From: an uncultured Eubacteriales bacterium
GTDB lineage: Bacteria > Bacillota > Clostridia > Peptostreptococcales > Anaerovoracaceae
Direction: 5' to 3'
Length of the DNA: 64,000 nucleotides
NCBI GenBank assembly: GCA_902773665.1
Contig: CACYFF010000008.1
Span: 20,047-84,046 of the forward strand
In this document: positions 59,009-64,000 of the stretch, one piece after another
How positions within the stretch are numbered: position 1 is the stretch's first letter
Layout: each line of letters begins with the position of its first letter
Notes under the pieces: model-generated
Databases searched by the model: none
What the model was told of the DNA's origin: nothing
What the model saw: only the letters and a program-made list of their open reading frames with translations
Position numbers and translations under genes: made by a program

Positions 59009-61354
59009 TAAAACCGCCCTGCCCGCTTTCTCGATCTTCAGGCTGCCGTCTTTTCTGAGGGTGACCCCGACAGCCCCCGAAAGGTCTGTCCGCAGCAACT
59101 CCACGCCCATCTCCGCCAACATGGCTGTGATCCGCTCCGCCGGATGCCCGTAGCTGTTGTTCCTGCCGCAGGAGATGACCGCAAAACGGGGGCTTACAGC
59201 GCTTACGAAGTCCTCTCTGCTCGAATAGGCGCTGCCGTGATGCGCTACCTTCAGGATATCTGCGTCCACGTCCGAACCGTCCGCCAGCAGCCATTGCTCC
59301 GTCTGGTCCGTCATATCCGCCGTAAGAAGGATCTTAAGGCCTTTTGTTTCCAGCATGCCGGCGATGCAGGTCTCGTTGCGGTCCTCCGTCCGTGCGGTCA
59401 CCCGTCCGCCTTTGTACGGCGTAAGCACCCGGAACACGGCATCTCCCATGCGGATCACATCGCCCCTTCCCGCAAAGACGAAGCGGTCCGCCCGGTACCC
59501 TTCAGTAACGGAAATATCTTTTTCGTAAACTGCCGGAAACACGATGGTGCAGATGCGCATCTTCTGCGACAGTTCCTTTATCCCCTTGCAGTGATCCTGG
59601 TCCGGATGGGTAACGACAGCCATCTCCAGCCCGGACACGCCGTTTTTCAACAGATACGGCAGCAGCGTGCCCTCCCCTACGTTCTTCATGGCGCTGCCGC
59701 CGCCGTCCACCAGCACGTGGCAGCCGTCCGAGGCGATATGGATGCAGTCCCCCTGCCCCACGTCGACGAAGACGACGTCCCGCAGAGGCCGCTGCCAGGG
59801 CAGCAGTTCGCCCAGGCCGAACCAGAACGGCAGCAGGCAGCTGGAGAGGGTCATGGCGAGACAAAGCAGCGCCGCCGACCGCTGCCTTCCCTTTCGCAGC
59901 AAAACAGCCCGGCCTTCCGAGAACCAGTAGAAAAATACGGCGTAATACAGGCAGAGCATGCCGATGGGAGGTGCCGCCATGGGAAACGATCCGCCCAGGG
60001 CGTTTCCGGCGTCGTTGAGCGCCAAAAGAAGATGCGCAAAAGCGGAAGCCGGCCCTGCCGCGGCTGCAGTCGCGAGGGATATGCCGAAACTCTGCACGAG
60101 GTACAGAAACAACCCCGCCGGCAGCAGCAGACCTGCCAGCGCTACGGCAAAAGGATTCAACAGCAGGCTGACAGGCGAAAAGATCAGGAAATGAAACAGC
60201 GTAAGCGGCGTCATGCCCAGCTGTACGGCGATGCAGGGCAACAGAAGTTTGCCGGCGTCATCGATCCATCCCTTTTTATACCGGTCCGCCAGTTCGGTCG
60301 CCTTCAGCTGCATGCGTGGCAGCGCCACCCCCAGGCTGTAAGCCGCCATATAGGACAATTGAAATCCGGAATCGAACAGCTGGTACGGGTTGACCCCAAG
60401 AAAGACACAGGCGGCAAGAGAGGCTGCGCTCACGAGGTCGTAGCGCCGGTGCAGGTGGAACGAGAGCAGATGCAGTCCGATCATGAAGGAGGCCCGAAGC
60501 ACGGAGACGGAGAAACCGGACAGGCAGATGTAGCAAAGCAGTACGATGGCCGAGACCGCCGTAGTCTTTCCGTTGCGGCGGCCCTGCATCAGTTTCAGGA
60601 TGACCGCATACACGACCCCCACGTGAAGTCCCGATACCGCCAGAACGTGCGCGATGCCGTTGCGCTGAAACGACACATAGACGTCCTCCTCCAGATATCC
60701 TTTTTCGCCGAACAGCAGGCCCGCCAGCAGCGAAAAGGCTTCCCGGTCCATATAGGGCGCGATGCGGTCGAAGAAGCGCGCTTTGCTCACCGCCAAAGCA
60801 TTCAGCAGCCGGAAGCGCAGTGCTCCCGCCTCTGCGCGAAAGCGGGACACCTCGCAGAGGCAGCGGACATCCCGCCCTTTCAGATAAAGCGCGTAATCGA
60901 AGCAGCCGAAATTGCGGCGTCCGTCCGGTCTTCGCACAGGCCCCGTAAAGCGGCAGATCCGTCCGGTCAGAGAACAGACAGCCAGTCTGGCTTCTTCCGG
61001 TGCATCCAGCCGCACCAGCACCTTTTCCTCCGCCGTCCGCACCATCAGATCCCAGCGGTCTGTCTTGAAGGAAGCGTGGACGACAAGCCCTTCGAAGGAC
61101 TGCACTGCACTACCGGTCTCCTCTGACAGTTCCAACAGCGGACTCGTCTTTGCCGAAGCAGCTTCCATCGTCAGAAAGCCCAGACAGAAGAACAGGATGC
61201 AGAACAACACAAAACGGCTCCGCCGCATTCCCCGGAACATAACAAATAAGGCACCTATGCAGATGCATAAGTGCCTTACCGAAAGTTCCGTATAGGCTGC
61301 CAGCAGGATGCCGGCTGCCTGAGAAAACGCAAGGGCCGTAAAAGGTCTTCGCAC
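59006..61354 (-). CDS. comEC: DNA internalisation channel ComEC/Rec2
   Basis: 782 residues. N-terminal membrane domain, a central competence domain with about ten membrane helices (ISVSGLHVGVVYAVILKLMQG-like pore text around 230-420), then a C-terminal metallo-beta-lactamase-like domain with VDVGQGDCIHI, ATHPDQDHCKG and HHGSAYSSREDF metal ligands. Passes single-stranded DNA into the cell during transformation. Start GTG at 61354 after GGAG; promoter TTGACA-18-TATAAT at 61382-61411. Not followed by other com genes. Confidence 0.88.
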   Translation of the reverse strand: MRRPFTALAFSQAAGILLAAYTELSVRHLCICIGALFVMFRGMRRSRFVLFCILFFCLGFLTMEAASAKTSPLLELSEETGSAVQSFEGLVVHASFKTDRWDLMVRTAEEKVLVRLDAPEEARLAVCSLTGRICRFTGPVRRPDGRRNFGCFDYALYLKGRDVRCLCEVSRFRAEAGALRFRLLNALAVSKARFFDRIAPYMDREAFSLLAGLLFGEKGYLEEDVYVSFQRNGIAHVLAVSGLHVGVVYAVILKLMQGRRNGKTTAVSAIVLLCYICLSGFSVSVLRASFMIGLHLLSFHLHRRYDLVSAASLAACVFLGVNPYQLFDSGFQLSYMAAYSLGVALPRMQLKATELADRYKKGWIDDAGKLLLPCIAVQLGMTPLTLFHFLIFSPVSLLLNPFAVALAGLLLPAGLFLYLVQSFGISLATAAAAGPASAFAHLLLALNDAGNALGGSFPMAAPPIGMLCLYYAVFFYWFSEGRAVLLRKGRQRSAALLCLAMTLSSCLLPFWFGLGELLPWQRPLRDVVFVDVGQGDCIHIASDGCHVLVDGGGSAMKNVGEGTLLPYLLKNGVSGLEMAVVTHPDQDHCKGIKELSQKMRICTIVFPAVYEKDISVTEGYRADRFVFAGRGDVIRMGDAVFRVLTPYKGGRVTARTEDRNETCIAGMLETKGLKILLTADMTDQTEQWLLADGSDVDADILKVAHHGSAYSSREDFVSAVSPRFAVISCGRNNSYGHPAERITAMLAEMGVELLRTDLSGAVGVTLRKDGSLKIEKAGRAVL

Positions 61355-61381
61355 GGAGCATCCGCTCCCGCATCCTCAGGC

Positions 61382-61411
61382 ATTATAGCAACGAATGGTA
61401 ATATCTGTCAA
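61382..61411 (-). promoter_or_regulatory. Promoter of comEC
   Basis: TTGACA (61411-61406), 18 nt, TATAAT (61387-61382) on the minus strand, just upstream of the short comEC leader. Confidence 0.7.
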
Positions 61412-61421
61412 GTCCTGTGTG

Positions 61422-64000
61422 CTATTCACCGCCGCCCTCGCCGCTTTCGCCTCCGGTCTCTCCGCCTTCAGACGGGGCCGGTTGCGGTTCAGGTTCCGGC
61501 GCCGGCTCGGGAGCTGGCTCCGGTTCCGAAGGCTCGGTCGGTGCAGGTTCCGGGTTCTCCTCTACAGGAGGCTTGTACTGCGACGGATCGGAGATGCCCG
61601 GGATGTAGTCCGGGTTGTTGGGATCGTATTCCGTAATATCCTCCTGCCCGTTGTTGTTCGCATCGCCTTCAGGAGTCTCCGGTTCTTCCGGCTCATCCGG
61701 TTCCACGGAATCGTAGGGGCTCTCGCCGTTATACAGCGGGGAAATGGGATAAGCGGCCGGATTCGGATTGTGGATCGGGCAGTAGTAGTCCGGCGCGTCC
61801 AGTTTGGCGTCCGGCTCCGCATTCACACCTAAGGAACGCAGGCCGCTCTCCACGAGGATCTTCTCCCAGGAGCTGCCGCCGGGACGGACGATGCCGACCT
61901 TCGTAGCGGTATGCGGGCAGTCCGGCGTGGCCAGATATCCGGTCTCCGCGCAGATGGTGCACTCGCGGTGGAAGTCCTCCGCGCCGCCCTGCACCGTGCC
62001 TTTGATGAAGTACTCGGAGATCGTGTCGCCGCCAACGCCGGTCATGCCGGAGTACTTGTCGACAGTCGCTCTCACGATGTCGCCGCGCATCTCGAACTCT
62101 TCGCGTTCGTACATGGGTCCCACGTCTTTCATGACCTTGGCCCACATCTTGGCCGCGATGCCGGAGTATTCGCGCAGGGAGATATTGACGTCGTTGCCCA
62201 TCCAGACCGTGCCGGTGAGCTGGGGCGTGAGTCCGCAGAACCACAGGTCGAAGTTATCGGATGTCGTACCCGTCTTGCCTGCGGAGGGCTGGCTGGAGAT
62301 CTTCGCGTTGCTGGACAGACCGTTCGTTACGGTCGTGCGCAGCATATCCAGCATGATGGACGCCACTTCCTCGGAAAGGACCCTTCTTGTGATGGGTTCC
62401 TTCTGCAGAACGATGTCGCCCTTCTTCGTGGTCACCGTCGTGTAGAACGTCGGTTCGGTGTAGACGCCGTAATTACCGAACGTAGCGTAGGCGCCGCACA
62501 TCTCCAGCGGGGAGATGCCCTTGGTCATGCCGCCCAGCGCCAGGGCCGACGCGTTCATGTCGTTGACGTCGCCGTTATGGACGATGCTGGTGATACCCAT
62601 GGCTTCGAGCTGATCCACGCACCACTGGGGATCCATCTGCAGGTAGCACTGGACTGCCGTCGTGTTGATGGACTGCTCGATGCAGTACCGCATGTTCTTG
62701 ATGCCCCAATAGCCGGCGTACCAGTTCTTGGGCCAGGGTTTGCCGCCCATGACGACGGGTCTGTCGTCCAGAGGCATGGCAGCGGTAAACGGAATGCCGT
62801 CCTTGCCTGCCTTGCCGTCCTGTCCAGCCTGCAGCGCAGTGCTGTAGATGGAGATCGGCTTAATGGAAGAACCCGGCTGCCGTGGCGCCGTTGCTCTGTT
62901 GTAGAGCAGCTTGCCTTCCACGTTTCTGCCGCCGATCATGCCCAGCACGTAGCCGGTGCGATGGTCCATGATGACCATGGCGGACTGGGGCTGGATCGTG
63001 GGCTTGCGGAGCGTAAAGTAGTCGGACGTAAGGTAAAGGCGTCCGTCTTCCAGTCTGTGGATGACGTCGGGATGATCCTCGAAGAACTTGGCGCTGATGA
63101 TCATGTCGCCGTTGTCATCGCGGGTCTTATATTCGGAGGCCACGGCCCAGTTGCCGCCCTCGATACTGTACAGAAGGCCTTCGCTCTTCTCGTACATGTT
63201 CTTGAATTCGATGGTGTAGTCCGTGCCGTTGCCGCTGGTCGTCTTATAGAAATTGAGGCGTTTGTCCTTCAGCAGCTTGAGGTCGCCGTTCGCCTGCCAC
63301 TCGAACTCCTCGAGCGGCATCACGAAGTCGCCGTCCTCGTCGAACATCACGCTCTTGCTGTAGAGCATGATCTTGCCGTTGTCGCCGATGATGTTGCCGC
63401 TGCTGTCCGTGCGGTAGCCGCTGATGGTGGGCCAGCCGGAATTGTCCGCCCAGACCGCTTCCATGATCTCCTGGATCTCGCGGTTCATGGTCGTGTTGAT
63501 GTGCAGACCGCCGTTGTACAGCATGCGGTCCGCTTCTTCCTCGGAGAGGCCCAGCTCCCGCATCATGTCCTCGCGGACCTGCTTTACGGCGCAGTCCGTG
63601 AAATAGGACGTGACCCCCGCATCCGCCAGCGCGTTGCTGCCCGGATTGATGTGCTCTCTGAGGGTCGCCGGGTCTGCGGCGGCGTACTGTTCGTCCGTAA
63701 TGTAGCCCTGATCGTGCATGTTGCGCAGGACCAGCTTCATGCGGTCGACGCAGGCGTCGTTGTAATACGTGATGTATTCGTCGTTGCGCTCGATGATATC
63801 CAGTGCGTCGATATCCTCCACTGCGGAAGTCTCGATGCGCTTGATGGGCGCATAGGTGCTGGGCAGCTGAGGCAGCGTCGCCAGGCACGCACATTCGATC
63901 AGATCCAGATCCGCAGCGTCTTTGGAGAAATACGCCTGGGAAGCCGCCTGCACGCCGCTGGAGTTGAACCCCAGACCGATGGTGTTCAGGTAGGCCTCGA
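61422..64000 (-). CDS. Class A penicillin-binding protein (transglycosylase-transpeptidase), N-terminus outside window
   Basis: The visible 859 codons start inside the glycosyltransferase-51 domain (LNTIGLGFNSSGVQAASQAYF) and run through the transpeptidase domain: active Ser in PGSSIKPISIY (about 350), SAN-like region, KTGTTSDNF near 560, ending in a Pro/Glu/Gly-rich tail (PEEPETPEGD; GGETGGESGEGGGE). Polymerises and cross-links peptidoglycan outside the membrane. The reading frame continues past base 64000, so the membrane anchor and most of the glycosyltransferase domain are missing. Confidence 0.9.
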   Translation of the reverse strand, partial: EAYLNTIGLGFNSSGVQAASQAYFSKDAADLDLIECACLATLPQLPSTYAPIKRIETSAVEDIDALDIIERNDEYITYYNDACVDRMKLVLRNMHDQGYITDEQYAAADPATLREHINPGSNALADAGVTSYFTDCAVKQVREDMMRELGLSEEEADRMLYNGGLHINTTMNREIQEIMEAVWADNSGWPTISGYRTDSSGNIIGDNGKIMLYSKSVMFDEDGDFVMPLEEFEWQANGDLKLLKDKRLNFYKTTSGNGTDYTIEFKNMYEKSEGLLYSIEGGNWAVASEYKTRDDNGDMIISAKFFEDHPDVIHRLEDGRLYLTSDYFTLRKPTIQPQSAMVIMDHRTGYVLGMIGGRNVEGKLLYNRATAPRQPGSSIKPISIYSTALQAGQDGKAGKDGIPFTAAMPLDDRPVVMGGKPWPKNWYAGYWGIKNMRYCIEQSINTTAVQCYLQMDPQWCVDQLEAMGITSIVHNGDVNDMNASALALGGMTKGISPLEMCGAYATFGNYGVYTEPTFYTTVTTKKGDIVLQKEPITRRVLSEEVASIMLDMLRTTVTNGLSSNAKISSQPSAGKTGTTSDNFDLWFCGLTPQLTGTVWMGNDVNISLREYSGIAAKMWAKVMKDVGPMYEREEFEMRGDIVRATVDKYSGMTGVGGDTISEYFIKGTVQGGAEDFHRECTICAETGYLATPDCPHTATKVGIVRPGGSSWEKILVESGLRSLGVNAEPDAKLDAPDYYCPIHNPNPAAYPISPLYNGESPYDSVEPDEPEEPETPEGDANNNGQEDITEYDPNNPDYIPGISDPSQYKPPVEENPEPAPTEPSEPEPAPEPAPEPEPQPAPSEGGETGGESGEGGGE

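Noticed and set aside
59144..61126. 660-codon plus-strand ORF opposite comEC
   Set aside because: Extremely Arg/Gln/His-rich with no domain; comEC on the other strand is complete.

Overview
The window looks like a chromosomal segment of a low-to-mid GC anaerobic member of the Firmicutes, class Clostridia. Supporting signs are an infC-rpmI-rplT operon with a long leader, a LexA gene with a Bacillus-type SOS box, SLH surface protein, BMP-type nucleoside ABC importer, indolepyruvate:ferredoxin oxidoreductase, Fe-S-type serine dehydratase and strong purine-rich ribosome binding sites. I see no insertion sequence, prophage, CRISPR array or rRNA operon. Genus cannot be fixed from the sequence alone.

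Layout. 1-3.2 kb: an amidohydrolase (cut by the left edge) and a RocB-like peptidase. 3.2-3.5 kb: divergent spacer with a candidate C-rich small RNA. 3.5-12.2 kb: RNase H-like protein, a small membrane protein, a YhfC-like membrane protein, an anchored orphan 5'-nucleotidase C-terminal domain, an MsbA-like ABC exporter, a GntR-ABC-permease operon with a triple-repeat operator, a lipoprotein and a Thg1-like protein. 12.2-20.8 kb: a complete chorismate/Phe/Tyr operon, transcribed leftward as DAHP synthase, tyrA, aroB, aroA, aroC, pheA, aroE-aroK fusion, aroQ. It is preceded by a 40-codon leader ORF packed with Phe and Tyr codons and a perfect 14-bp terminator hairpin, which looks like translation-coupled transcriptional attenuation. 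20.8-27.5 kb: secreted M3 peptidase, then iorA-iorB-paaK for arylpyruvate/arylacetate metabolism, and a lipoprotein. 27.5-34.3 kb: tRNA-Arg, DUF1893 protein, aminotransferase, asnA, TraX-like protein, tRNA-Leu, S58 peptidase, prfC. 34.3-41.9 kb: unknown membrane protein, pgeF, MATE exporter, rplT-rpmI-infC with L20-type leader, lexA, PstS-like lipoprotein, tRNA-Val. 42-48.3 kb: SLH protein, GNAT, split LysO, a structured intergenic region, an orphan DNA methyltransferase overlapping a split chromate transporter. 48.3-53.2 kb: nucleoside-type ABC importer. 53.2-64 kb: Nudix, P-loop protein, rlmN, serine dehydratase, EamA transporter, holA, comEC and a class A penicillin-binding protein cut by the right edge.

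How it works together. The aro operon makes Phe and Tyr; iorAB and paaK next door handle the arylpyruvates and arylacetates that arise from the same amino acids. A 78-bp structured element occurs twice, once inside each of these two operons, in the same orientation relative to transcription and with a compensatory base-pair change. A second theme is start-site architecture: six genes have a -10-like hexamer (mostly TGnTATAAT) 6-10 nt before the start codon and no Shine-Dalgarno sequence, which suggests leaderless or nearly leaderless mRNAs.

Limits: all product names come from reading the translated sequence and motifs; no database search, fold calculation or expression data were available.
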